Assembly (NCBI RefSeq): GCF_024266705.1
Contig: NZ_CP100756.1
Span: 496,001-560,000 of the forward strand
Length of the DNA stretch: 64,000 bases
Reading direction: 5' to 3'
Origin: Natrinema gelatinilyticum
GTDB lineage: Archaea; Halobacteriota; Halobacteria; Halobacteriales; Natrialbaceae
Position numbers and translations under genes: made by a program. This document shows, one piece after another, positions 42,738-52,500 of the stretch (position 1 is its first letter; every line of letters starts with the position of its first letter). The notes under the pieces were generated by a model that ran no database searches, was not told where the DNA came from, and saw only the letters and a program-made list of their open reading frames with translations.

Positions 42738-44369
42738 TTACTCGAGTTCGACCAGGTGGAGGTGGGGGCCGCCGATGGCAGATACTGTGTAATTACTGAC
42801 ATTATTGCGAACACCGCGGATCTCGTCGGCGTAGTCGATGTAGACCCAGGGCGCCTCGTCGCGGGCGATCTGTGCCGCCTCGTGGTAGAGTTCGGCGCGC
42901 TCGTTCTCGTCCGCCGTTCGCTGGGCCTCTTCGATGAGATCCATGTACTCCTGGTTCGCCCACGCGCCACGATTGGACGTGTTGTAGCCCTCCGTACTCC
43001 ACTCGACCCAGTCCTGTCCGCTGGGGGACTCGACTTGCGGGTGGAGCAGGACGTAATAGAAGTTGTCCGGGTCGGCGTTGTCCGTGTACCAACCGGCCAG
43101 GGACGCATCGTGACGGCCCTCGGACGTGTAAGTGAGGTAGTCCGAGAACTGCCGCTCGTCGATCGTGACGTCGATGCCGATTTCTCCGAGGTTCGTCCGA
43201 ATGGTCTCCGCCGTCGGGAGTGGAGCCGGGTTGTAACCGCGTGCGTTCTGGAAGGTCGTCAGCTCGAAGGCGAAACCATCGCCGTATCCGGCCTCCTCCA
43301 GCAGGGACTGGGCCTGGTCGGGATCGTACGAGTACGGACTGAGGTCGTCGTTGTGTCCGAAGAGCGCCGGCGGGCATGGCTGATCGGCCTGCTCGGCGAT
43401 ACCGGAGTAGACCTCGTTGACGATCGATTCGGTGTCGATGGCGTGACTGATGGCCTGTCGAACCTGGGGATCACGGAACTCCTCAACGCGGGACTGGTTG
43501 AACACCATGTATCCAATGTTGATGCCTTGCCCGGATTTGATCTCGGCGGCGTCGGAGTCCTCGACCGTCCCGATGTTGTCGGGTCCGAGGTTGTCGATGA
43601 TCTCGAGTTCACCCTCGACGAGGGCCTGGGTACGCGTGGAGTTCTGCCCACGCTCGATGAACAGGAGTTCGTCCACGTTCGGCCCGTCACCCCAGTAGTT
43701 ATCGTTCGGGGTGAGCAGGATGCGGCCGTTCGAGTTGTCGAGTTCCTCGAGTTGGAACGGGCCGGTGCCGTTGGCGTCCGCGTTGAAGTCGAAGTCACCT
43801 TCGATGCCATCCTTCGGCAGGACGACGGCGGCGAACATCGCGAGGTTGCGCATGAACGGCGCGTACTGCTGCGTGAGCGTGATGTTCAGCGTGTAGTCGC
43901 CGTCGGCTTCGACGGAGTCGATCCAGCTCCCGAGCGTGAATGGGCCGTACGCGGAGGCCTCCTCGAAATAGTACTCGTACTCCTCGTCGACGAACCGTCG
44001 GTAGGTCGCAACGAAGTCGTCGGCAGTGAAGTCGGTTCCGTCGTCGAACTGCGCGTCCTCGCGCAGTTGGATCGTGACGTTTTCGCCGTCCATCGTCCAA
44101 TCGGTCGCGAGGCTCTCCGTGATCGCCGCCTCGCCGGGCTCGAAGCCAATGAGCCCGTCGTAGATCTGGTTCGTGACCTTCGCGACTTCGCCGCTGGTCG
44201 TATTCTGCGGGTCGAGGGTGTCCGAGTGCGAGCTGCGCCCGTACCGGAGCGCAGCGCCACCGTCGCCACCACCCCCGAGACACCCGGAGAGAGAACTCGC
44301 TGCGGTCGCGATGACCGTTGTGCTACCGGCAGCCTTCAGGAAGCTTCGTCTGGAAGCGTGATGTGGCAT
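42738..44369 (-). CDS. dppA: Peptide ABC transporter substrate-binding lipoprotein (Tat-exported)
   Basis: This is a 543-residue extracellular solute-binding protein, family 5. The N terminus has a Tat-type twin Arg (ASRRSFLKAAGSTTV) and a lipobox LSGC with a Gly/Ala-rich hinge behind it. These mark a Tat-exported lipoprotein, usual for haloarchaea. The body shows LDPQNTTSGEVAKVTNQIYD, RQAISHAIDTESIVNEVYSG and NLGEIGIDVTIDERQFSDYL. It binds peptides or a related solute. A longer in-frame start at 44396 is less likely, because Tat signals begin near the chosen ATG. It is followed by dppB after 50 bases. Confidence 0.92.
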   Translation of the reverse strand: MPHHASRRSFLKAAGSTTVIATAASSLSGCLGGGGDGGAALRYGRSSHSDTLDPQNTTSGEVAKVTNQIYDGLIGFEPGEAAITESLATDWTMDGENVTIQLREDAQFDDGTDFTADDFVATYRRFVDEEYEYYFEEASAYGPFTLGSWIDSVEADGDYTLNITLTQQYAPFMRNLAMFAAVVLPKDGIEGDFDFNADANGTGPFQLEELDNSNGRILLTPNDNYWGDGPNVDELLFIERGQNSTRTQALVEGELEIIDNLGPDNIGTVEDSDAAEIKSGQGINIGYMVFNQSRVEEFRDPQVRQAISHAIDTESIVNEVYSGIAEQADQPCPPALFGHNDDLSPYSYDPDQAQSLLEEAGYGDGFAFELTTFQNARGYNPAPLPTAETIRTNLGEIGIDVTIDERQFSDYLTYTSEGRHDASLAGWYTDNADPDNFYYVLLHPQVESPSGQDWVEWSTEGYNTSNRGAWANQEYMDLIEEAQRTADENERAELYHEAAQIARDEAPWVYIDYADEIRGVRNNVSNYTVSAIGGPHLHLVELE

Positions 44370-44473
44370 AACACTATCCCTTGCCTCCGCATACATAATA
44401 TTAACGAGAACGATTTAGACGAAGCCATAGTTGTATCCGGTGTCTTAGTCAAGGTATCAAAATTCCGCACCAT

Positions 44474-44492
44474 CTGCCCGGGGTTTGGGCAG
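44474..44492 (-). terminator. Intercistronic hairpin between the ATPase fusion and substrate-binding protein genes
   Basis: CTGCCC-(7 nt)-GGGCAG lies between the ATPase gene end (44537) and the binding-protein start (44369). It may terminate or attenuate, so the binding protein and permeases may have their own promoter. A TTAATATTATG patch near 44400 is a good TATA candidate for it. Confidence 0.4.
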
Positions 44493-44536
44493 CGTGACCG
44501 AAAACAGATTCCAGATCCCGCCGATAGCGCACCTGT

Positions 44537-47263
44537 CTACTCGGCGTCGGTGAAGAGATGACAGGCGGCCGGGTGTTCGCTGCCGCCGAGTTCGGGATCC
44601 CTCCTCTCGCAGACGCTCTCGAACGCCTCCTCGAGGACGGCCTCGGCAGCCTCCCAGTCGTCGTCGTCGAGGTGGCGATAGGATTCGTCGACGGCCTCGC
44701 GGGCGCGACCCGTCAACGGACCGTCGAAGAATTGCGCATCGAGCGCGGCGGAGAGATCACTGCCCCCGTCGGCGACCGCGCGTGCTGCTGGGGTCTCGCC
44801 GGCGGTCACCTCCCTGGCTGCCTCGAGGTCGATGTCGCGGGACGCCACGCGCTGTCGGTAGAACATGACCTCGCGGTAGCGCTCCTGCTCGATGTCGAGA
44901 TCGTCGGGCGGGATGATCGACGGACACCGCGTCCGGAAGTGACAACCAGACGGTGGGTCGATTGGGGACGGCACGTCGCCTTGCAGAATGGTCCGGTCGT
45001 CGGTGTCCGCCAGCGGATCCGGCTCGGGGATCGCGGACAGCAACGCGTTCGTGTACGGATGCTTTGGTTCCGCGAACAGTTCGTCGGTTTCCGCGCTCTC
45101 GACGATTTCGCCGAGGTACATCACCGCCACGCGGTCCGAGATGTGCCGGACGACCGAGAGGTCGTGGGCGATGAACAGGTACGTCAACCCGAACTCCTCC
45201 TGTAGGTCCTCCAGGAGATTGATGATCTGTGCCTGCACGGAAACGTCGAGAGCCGACACCGGCTCGTCGGCGACGATGAAATCCGGGTCCACTGCGAGGG
45301 CGCGAGCGATACCGACGCGCTGGCGCTGCCCGCCGGAGAGTTCGTGCGGGTAGCGATCGTACTGGCTCTCGTCGAGTCCAACCTCCTCCAAGAGTTCGAC
45401 GACGCGCCGTCGACGTCCCCCCTTCGCGAGCCCGTGAATCTTCAGCGGCTCCATGACGATCTGGCCGACGGTCATCCGCGGATCGAGGCTCGACATCGGA
45501 TCCTGGAACACCATCTGCATATCCTTTCGCTTCTCCCGGAGCTCCGACTTCGAGAGGTCGCCGAGGTCCTCGCCAGCGAACACCACCGTTCCGTCTGTCG
45601 GCGGGTTGAGGTGGAGGATCGCGCGGCCCGCGGTCGACTTGCCGCAGCCAGACTCGCCGACCAGACCGAGCGTCTCGCCCTCGTGAACGTCGAAGCTCAC
45701 ACCGTCGACGGCCTTCACGCTAGGCTTCCCGCCGACGAATCGGTCGAGGAGCCCATCCGCCTGCGCGTAGTACTTGCGCATCTCGCGGAGTTCGACCAGT
45801 GGTTCGCCGACGTCGTGGTCGGTCACGGTCGCGACTCCCTCGTCACCGTATTCGCTTTCGTCGAAGTCCTCGAGGATGCACTTCGACCGGTGGTCGACGT
45901 CGTCCGGGCCGTGCTGGCGGAACGAAATCTCACCCTCGCGACACTCGGGCTGGGCCCACGGACAGCGGTCCGCGAAGTGGCAGCCGTCGGGCAGGTCGAT
46001 GAGGTCTGGAACGTTACCCTCGATGGGGGTCAGGCGGTCCTTCTCTTCCGACGGAATCGACTCGAGGAGCGTGTACGTGTACGGGTGGCTCGGGTTGGTG
46101 AAAATTTCCTCCACGGGACCCTCTTCGACGATTTCGCCGGCGTACATCACCGCGACTCGGTCGCAGGTCTCCGCGACCACCCCGAGGTCGTGGGTGATCA
46201 TCAGCACCGACATTCCGAACTCCTCTTGCAGGTCGTCGATGAGCTCGAGTATCTGCGCCTGGATGGTCACGTCGAGGGCGGTCGTCGGCTCGTCGGCGAT
46301 GAGGAGACTCGGTCGACACGCGAGCGCGATGGCGATGAGGACGCGCTGGCGCATGCCGCCGGAGAACTCGTGAGGGTACTCCTCGAGGCGGGTGGTCGCC
46401 TCCGGAATCCCGACCTCGGTGAGGATCTCGACGACGTCCGCCACGACTGCCTCGTCGTGTTCGTTCCCGCCGATCTTCGGGAGGATCTCCCGGACGGCGT
46501 TCAGCCACGTGTCCCGTTTCCGTTTGCCGTACCGGTGGAGTCGCAGGGACTCCGCGACCTGTTCGCCGACGGTCACGGCGGGATTCAGGGACGTCATCGG
46601 GTCCTGAAAGATCATTCCCATTTCGCCGCCGCGGACCTTTCGCATCGCCTCCCTGGGCGCGTCCGTCAGGTCGACGACGCCGTCATCGACCGCGACCTCG
46701 TCGGCGCTCGCACCGCGCTCGAACTGCTCGCGCGCTGCATCGTCCATGTAGACGAACCCCTCGTCGGCATCGTCGACGGCGGTCTCGAGCGTGTCCGCGA
46801 CCACGAATTCCGTCGTATTGTCCTCGAGTCGATCGGCGACGTCCCGGAGAGACGGTGCGAGCCCTGCGGGATCGTCGCGGTCGGCGAGGTCGGCGGCCAT
46901 GCCGCGCAGTTCCGACGCGGCCGAGTCGCCCCCGTCGCCGGCGCGGAGGTCCGCCACGATCGATCGGATCGCGTCCACGAGTTCGAAGGGGTACGGGACG
47001 ACGGCGTCGTCGAACTCGTCCGCGAGTTCCGCAGCCAGGTCCGCGCGCCGCAGGGACACGCGTCCGTCCACGACCTCGCCGGGATCATCGACGAGATCCA
47101 TCGCTGAGAGTGCGGTCACGCTCTTACCGGAACCGGACTCGCCGACGAGGCCGACGGTCTCGCCTTCCTCGATGGTGAGGTCGATGCCGTCGACGGCTTT
47201 CACCGCACCACGGTTGGTGTCGAACTGCGTTCGGAGTCCGGAGAGGGACAGGAGGTCAGTCAC
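44537..47263 (-). CDS. Fused DppD-DppF-type ABC ATPase
   Basis: This 908-residue protein has two complete oligopeptide-ABC ATPase halves. In the first, Walker A GESGSGKS (residues 41-48) is separated from the Q-loop (Gln220) by about 130 extra, very acidic residues (about 72-205). It ends with SGGMRQ (301-306), Walker B LLIADEP and a Cys-containing tail [14 protein letters not shown]. In the second, Walker [38 protein letters not shown] and a C-terminal Cys segment are present. The final part has another acidic insertion before HPAACHLF. Each half normally is a separate subunit, so this is a gene fusion. It energises peptide uptake with the permeases downstream. Confidence 0.93.
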   Translation of the reverse strand: MTDLLSLSGLRTQFDTNRGAVKAVDGIDLTIEEGETVGLVGESGSGKSVTALSAMDLVDDPGEVVDGRVSLRRADLAAELADEFDDAVVPYPFELVDAIRSIVADLRAGDGGDSAASELRGMAADLADRDDPAGLAPSLRDVADRLEDNTTEFVVADTLETAVDDADEGFVYMDDAAREQFERGASADEVAVDDGVVDLTDAPREAMRKVRGGEMGMIFQDPMTSLNPAVTVGEQVAESLRLHRYGKRKRDTWLNAVREILPKIGGNEHDEAVVADVVEILTEVGIPEATTRLEEYPHEFSGGMRQRVLIAIALACRPSLLIADEPTTALDVTIQAQILELIDDLQEEFGMSVLMITHDLGVVAETCDRVAVMYAGEIVEEGPVEEIFTNPSHPYTYTLLESIPSEEKDRLTPIEGNVPDLIDLPDGCHFADRCPWAQPECREGEISFRQHGPDDVDHRSKCILEDFDESEYGDEGVATVTDHDVGEPLVELREMRKYYAQADGLLDRFVGGKPSVKAVDGVSFDVHEGETLGLVGESGCGKSTAGRAILHLNPPTDGTVVFAGEDLGDLSKSELREKRKDMQMVFQDPMSSLDPRMTVGQIVMEPLKIHGLAKGGRRRRVVELLEEVGLDESQYDRYPHELSGGQRQRVGIARALAVDPDFIVADEPVSALDVSVQAQIINLLEDLQEEFGLTYLFIAHDLSVVRHISDRVAVMYLGEIVESAETDELFAEPKHPYTNALLSAIPEPDPLADTDDRTILQGDVPSPIDPPSGCHFRTRCPSIIPPDDLDIEQERYREVMFYRQRVASRDIDLEAAREVTAGETPAARAVADGGSDLSAALDAQFFDGPLTGRAREAVDESYRHLDDDDWEAAEAVLEEAFESVCERRDPELGGSEHPAACHLFTDAE

Positions 47264-47344
47264 TGGCAGCAGTTCTCGACCCAGCGATCAAATACCTTGC
47301 GGGACTTGACAACGCTTATCTCCGATGACACCTGCGGTGCAGAC

Positions 47345-47836
47345 ATGGGCGAGAATCCAGCGGGCTCCGCGCCCGGCGACACCGAAACCCGATCCGGCTG
47401 GCGATCTGTCGTCCAGGACATGGCGGCGACCGCCGGCGAGTATCGCAACCGCGGCTGGACGACACTCGAGCTCCACCCCGGGGACTCCGTGCTCGTGAAT
47501 TCTGATACGCGGACGGGCCTCGACGTGGTCCTGCCGGGCCCAGAGTACGAGGATCTCGAATCGCTGACCGAGAACCGGGCGTTCACGGACGTGGATGTCT
47601 TCCGCGGGGAGCACAGCGGCACGGTCTACCTGCTCGTCGTCGAGAAAGATCCGGACAGCGAGACAGCCGTCTTCGTTCCAGCCTACTACGATGCCGGATC
47701 CAGCCGCGAGAAACTCGAGACCGTCCGGGCTGACGGCCAGCTCCGATTGTTCTGTAGGCGGCTGAACGACGACTACGTCGAGTTCGTCCACGGTGACGTG
47801 ACGCCGTTCCTCCCCGAATCGTTACGGGACGAGTAA
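47345..47836 (+). CDS. Conserved haloarchaeal protein, unknown
   Basis: This is a 163-residue soluble acidic protein. It starts MGENPAGSAPGDTETRSGW and contains a globular part (TTLELHPGDSVLVNSDTRTG, then FTDVDVFRGEHSGTVYLLVV and AVFVPAYYDAGSSREKLETV). I do not recognise a motif. It resembles conserved haloarchaeal DUF proteins of about this length. ATG at 47345 is preferred over a longer in-frame start at 47297, because the latter overlaps the promoter side of the ATPase gene. It is divergent from the ATPase fusion. Confidence 0.72.
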   Translation: MGENPAGSAPGDTETRSGWRSVVQDMAATAGEYRNRGWTTLELHPGDSVLVNSDTRTGLDVVLPGPEYEDLESLTENRAFTDVDVFRGEHSGTVYLLVVEKDPDSETAVFVPAYYDAGSSREKLETVRADGQLRLFCRRLNDDYVEFVHGDVTPFLPESLRDE

Positions 47837-47935
47837 GTCTCGGCACGCGGATCTGTGTCTCGCTGAGATTGCAGTGAGCGTCGTTGGCACACGTCATTCC
47901 CTACGCCGTCCGGCCGGCGGTCGAGAACGGTTCGG

Positions 47936-48412
47936 TCACTCCGCGGCGAGTCGCGGCTCTCCGGATCGATCGTCGGCGCCCTCTGGATCGACTTGTACTG
48001 TCAGGACAGGTACCGACGCACGACGGATGACTCGCTCGGTGACGCTGCCGAGTAACAGCCGGTTGATCCCACCGCGGCCGTGGGTACCCATCACCACCAG
48101 GTCGCACTCGTCGGGGTCGGCTTCGTCGACGATGACGTGGCTCGGGGAGCCTTCGCGTATCTCGCGTTCGACCGCGACGTCGTCCGGTGCGAGTTCTTCG
48201 ACGCGGTCGACCGCCGACCGTCCCTTTCCGTGGAGCGCGTCGGTGATCCCCTCGAGCGCGGTTTCCATTGGCAGCCCGCTGTAGCCGGCCGCATTGACGA
48301 CGTAGAGCGTACGAAGGGTCGCGTCGTGGGTCTGCGCGAGCTCGAACGCATACTCGAGGGCGTCTTCGACCTCTGGCGAGCCGTCAGTCGGAACGAGGAT
48401 GCGGTCATACAT
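47936..48412 (-). CDS. Universal stress protein UspA family
   Basis: This is a 158-residue Usp-fold protein. It begins MYDRILVPTDGSPEVEDALE and ends with the ATP-binding motif VVMGTHGRGGINRLLLGSVT then ERVIRRASVPVL, which has the G-2x-G-9x-G-S/T pattern. It probably binds ATP and acts as a stress-response or regulatory factor of unknown mechanism. ATG at 48412 is chosen because the upstream open frame is unlike the family. It is monocistronic. Confidence 0.9.
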   Translation of the reverse strand: MYDRILVPTDGSPEVEDALEYAFELAQTHDATLRTLYVVNAAGYSGLPMETALEGITDALHGKGRSAVDRVEELAPDDVAVEREIREGSPSHVIVDEADPDECDLVVMGTHGRGGINRLLLGSVTERVIRRASVPVLTVQVDPEGADDRSGEPRLAAE

Positions 48413-48574
48413 TGCGATACATGATAACATACAACAATCGCGTATAAGAGCGTTATCCCGCTGCGAGCGACCGTCAGTTCGATGAACGAATTTCGGCGGT
48501 GGCTCTGCCACGAACCGCAAGGAAACCGTCTGAGGAGGGAAACGCTGATACAGCCACCGACCGAACCGGGGGGC

Positions 48575-49039
48575 ATGAGCGACAACCCGTGGACAGATCG
48601 GATCGTCGGAGAGCGGATGACCGTCGATCAGGAGTTTTCGACGCGGATCGAGGAGTCGCGGTTTTCCAACCAGCAGTGGAGCCTGATCATGACCGCGACG
48701 GAGTTCGAGATCGATCATCCCGACGACCCCGATAAGGCCCGGATCGTCGCCAACACGGACAAAATCGACGGTATCATTCCCGAACTCGAAAATATTCAGT
48801 CAGGAATGGGCCAGATGGCGGGCCAGGGAGCAGGCGGCAGCTCGGATTCCTCGAGCGGCGGCATCGTCGATTCGATCATGGGCGCACTCGGAATGGGCGG
48901 AAACGGCGGGTCGTCGGAGGCGAAACAACGCGAAGCCGCCGAACGCCTCACCCAGGAGTACGCCGACGAACTGCAATCACACCTCGAGACGAAAGGGCGA
49001 TGGGAGTCAGTTCGACGCAGTGCCGCCGACGGCGGGTAA
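48575..49039 (+). CDS. Conserved haloarchaeal DUF5799-like protein
   Basis: This is a 154-residue soluble protein. It starts MSDNPWTDRIVGERMTVDQE, then FSTRIEESRFSNQQWSLIMT followed by ATEFEIDHP. The middle is Gly/Ser-rich (GQGAGGSSDSSSGGI). The rest is a helical, Glu-rich C terminus (EAAERLTQEYADELQSHLET). From memory this start matches a conserved haloarchaeal DUF (perhaps DUF5799). No function is known. ATG at 48575 is chosen over a longer in-frame start at 48482. Confidence 0.75.
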   Translation: MSDNPWTDRIVGERMTVDQEFSTRIEESRFSNQQWSLIMTATEFEIDHPDDPDKARIVANTDKIDGIIPELENIQSGMGQMAGQGAGGSSDSSSGGIVDSIMGALGMGGNGGSSEAKQREAAERLTQEYADELQSHLETKGRWESVRRSAADGG

Positions 49040-49187
49040 CCCGGTCCTCGGATCGCCAGTCGACGCCGCGCCAGACGACACGGGGTACCTCAACGGTGTG
49101 GGTCGACCGTCTCGGGGAACGTCGTCGCTGACGACGTATCCGACGCAAGCCACAGCATCTATAGGGTCGGTTACCGAGCGTAAGAGT

Positions 49188-49478
49188 ATGAGCGACGAAG
49201 TCAAGACGACGACCTTCTCGATCAGTTCCGAAGACGACGCGACAGACGACGTGACCATCCCGGCCGGTCTCGTCGACCTCGTCGCCGAAGGTGACCAGAC
49301 CGACGCCGAAACGATCGGCGATGTCGTGCTGCTCTCGTTCGCCAGCCGCGCCCACCACATCGTTCACCACGGTGATTCCGCCGACGACGAACTCGAGGCC
49401 CAGGAATCGAAAGTGATGGACCTGTTCGAGGAACGATTCGGTGTCACGTTCGGCGAAGCGACCGGACATCAGCACTGA
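49188..49478 (+). CDS. Small conserved haloarchaeal protein, unknown
   Basis: This is a 96-residue acidic protein. It starts MSDEVKTTTFSISSEDDATD, followed by DVTIPAGLVDLVAEGDQTDA, a helical middle (IGDVVLLSFASRAHHIVHHG) and ends EERFGVTFGEATGHQH. No motif is recognised. ATG at 49188 gives the usual length for this style of protein. The two His-rich pairs (HHIVHH and GHQH) could bind metal, but this is speculative. Confidence 0.7.
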   Translation: MSDEVKTTTFSISSEDDATDDVTIPAGLVDLVAEGDQTDAETIGDVVLLSFASRAHHIVHHGDSADDELEAQESKVMDLFEERFGVTFGEATGHQH

Positions 49479-49589
49479 CGCCAGACGCGTCGCGAACCGT
49501 AACCGTAGACGTCGAAGCAGAAACGGAAGCAAGCGTTCTTGCGGATGGAGAGAGCAAACGTGGGCGACCGGCATCTCCGGTTCGACCAC

Positions 49590-52500
49590 CTAGTCCGACG
49601 CGGGGATGCTCGCCTCGATCGTCACCGATTCCCGATCGTCGTCGGTCGTGATCGTGTGCGTCGACGTCCCGGCCGGGAGTTGCGAGGAAACCGAGAGCGT
49701 CGTCGCTTGCCCACCGGCCAGCGTTACCGACGTCTCCGCGACCGGCTCATCGTCGATACTGTACGTCACCGTCTGCGTTCCCTCGCGGTCACCCTGATTC
49801 TCGATTGTCACGTCAACTGATACTTCCTCGCCCGCCAGCCCGCTCTCGGGAGCTGACACGTCAGTGATCGCGAACGAAGCCGGCTCACCGGTCGGCTCGA
49901 CTGTGACTGTCGTCTCCGCGGTCTCGTTCGCAGTCGACATTTCGATCAGGTATTCGCCCGGCTCGAGGTCCGACGTCTCGTAATTCAGTGTGACCGACCG
50001 AGACGCTCCGGGCTCGAGCGAGACCGACGTCTCGTTGACGGGAGTCCCGCCGATCGCGAGCGTGACGTTCTGGGTTCCGTTCGCGACGCCGACGTTCTCG
50101 ACTTCGGCCTCGACTGCGATGGGGTCGCCCCGCTCGACCGGACTGTTCGTATCCGTGATCGAGACGCCGAAATCCGTCGGTCGGTCAGGGGTTCGTTCCT
50201 CGAGGCCGTAGGCGATCGTCTCGTTCGCGAGTACCGCGTCGTCGTCCGCAGCGACGACCGCCACCTCGAGGGTCGCGTTCTCGGCGAGCGGCGGCTCGAG
50301 TTCGATCGTCTCGTTCACGACCGTTTCGTCGGCTCCGAACGTTTCCGTCACCGCGAGTTGCGTCCCGTTCTCGTGGGTGACCGCGAGCGCGTACTCGACG
50401 GTCGCGCTCGCCTCGTCCACCGTCAGCGTCGAGCCGTTGCCTGTCTGGTTCGACACAGACAGCGTCGCATCGGGCACCTCGTCCGGTGCCGCTACGACGC
50501 CGTATTCGATCGTCTCGTTCGCGAGCGTCGCACCGTCTTCGCCGACGACCGAGACGTCGACCGTCACGTTCTCCTCGATAGGCGGTTCGAGCGCGAGCGA
50601 GCGGTTCGCGACCGCTTCGCCGGCCGAGAACGTCTCGCTCTCGACCGTCTCGCCGTCGTAGGTCGCGGTCACGGTGTACGGAACGGACGCGTTCGCTGCG
50701 TCGATCGAGAGGGTCGAGCCGTTGCCGGTCTGATCGGCCACCGACAGCGTCGCGCTCGCGTTTTCGGTCTCCGCCGTCTCGTTCGTGTCTTCGGGCTCCG
50801 CCGTCTCGTTCGCGTCTTCGGGCTCCGCCGTCTCGTTCGCGTCTTCGGGCCCCGCCGTAACCGTCACGAACGCGCCGCCGAGGACCGGCGCGCCGGCACC
50901 GGTGACGTACGGCGCGTCCGTCTCTCCGCCGGAGTCGACGTACCCGAACGTCTCGTCCCCGTCCGTGTCGTGGTGGGGGACGGCCACGAACGCACCGCTC
51001 CCCGCGAGCGGGTCGTCGAGTTCGATCGTGACGTTTTCGTGCGTTCCTGGTTCGAGGTAGCTCGAGACTCCGATCACGCCCGTCGGATCGATGTCGAGGG
51101 CACCCCCCTCGTAGACGGCCACGAAGCCACCCTCGGAGAGCGAGACGTCCTCGATCGCAACCTGCTGTCCGTCGGACGTCTGGTCCGAGACGTCGACCGA
51201 CGCAGTTCCCTCGAGCCGATCGACCGTCTCGATCTGTTGATCGGCGATGACCTCGACGCGCTGGCCGATGACCGTGGCGTCGTCGGTCTCCTCCTGAACC
51301 GCGTAGGCAGTCGCATCCGCCGCGGTCTCCGCGGTCACGCGCTGGAGCTGCTGGACGCTGATCCGCTGGGACTGCACGACTTGCGCCGTTTCCTTGCAAG
51401 TGAGTCGCGCCGCGGTCTGTATCTGTTCCACCGTCGCCGTCTGGGCCTGTGTGAGCGCGCCGCTCGCCCCACCCCACGCGAGGGACTGCACCTGCGTCAC
51501 CTCGACGAGTTGCGTCTGGGTCACGGAGCCCTCACCGGCACCGAAGGCGGCGGCCTGAATCTGCTCCACGGACACCGTCTGTCGCTGGACTGCAGACGTC
51601 ACCGCGCCCTCCGCCGCCCCGATCGCAGCGTACTGGATCTGCGTGATCGAGACGGTCTGCCGCTGGACTAGCACGCCGCTCGCGCTTCCGGTCGCGGCGG
51701 CGTGGATCTGCTCGACGGTCGCCTCCTGGCTCTGCGCGATCGCGCCCTTCGCCGCGCCGAAGGAGGCCTCCTGGACCTGTGTGATTGAGACACGCTGTAT
51801 CTGCTCGATGCGGATCGACTGGACCTGTGTTAGCGCGCCTCGGCTCGCGCCGCGGGCCGCGGCCTGAGTCTGGCGAACCGACACCCGCTGTTTCTGGACG
51901 AGCGCGCCCTTCGCCGCGCCGGCGGCAGCCTTCTGAATCTGTTTTATTGTCACCCGCTGGCGCTGCTCGATCTCGACGCGCTGTTCCTGACTGACGTTCG
52001 TGCGCGTTCCCCCGTCGATCGCGCCTGCGGCCGCACCCGCCGCCGCGTGCTGGACGTGCTCGAGCGTCACCCGCTGGCGCTGTTCGACGGTGACGCGCTG
52101 GTACTGCGTCAGCGCGCCGTAGGCCGATCCCTGCGCTGCCTCCTGAATCTTCGGCACCTTCTTCACTGCTTTCTCGCCTGCCTCCTTCGCGGCGCCCGCG
52201 GCCGCACCCCTGGACGCGACCTGTATCTGTTCGGCGGAGACCTTCTGACTCTGGGCAAGCGCGCCGTGTGCCGCGCCCCAGGTCGCGCCCTGGAGCTGCG
52301 TCGCGTTCGCCGATTGCGACTGCGAGAGCCCACCGTCGGTCGCTCCGGCGACGGCGTGTTGAATTTGCGTCACGTTCACTGACTGTTTCTGTATCAGCGC
52401 CCCATGAACTGCCCCCGTCGTCGCCGCCTGCACCTGTTCGGCGTCGATCGTCTGGGTCTGCGAGACGGACGCGCGAGCGCCCTCGAGCGCTGCCGCCCGC

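Noticed and set aside
42678..44561. A 627-residue plus-strand open frame opposite the peptide-binding protein
   Set aside because: Antisense to a clear Tat lipoprotein. Composition is typical of shadows.
45344..47107. A 587-residue plus-strand open frame opposite the ABC ATPase fusion
   Set aside because: Shadow of a gene with two complete ATP-binding domains. No family features on the plus strand.
50773..50853. Possible CRISPR array because of regular repeats
   Set aside because: The units are contiguous without spacers and lie inside a coding frame. No cas genes are nearby.
50358..51671. A 437-residue plus-strand open frame opposite the surface protein
   Set aside because: Arg/His-rich shadow. 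The repeat and domain structure is only on the minus strand.
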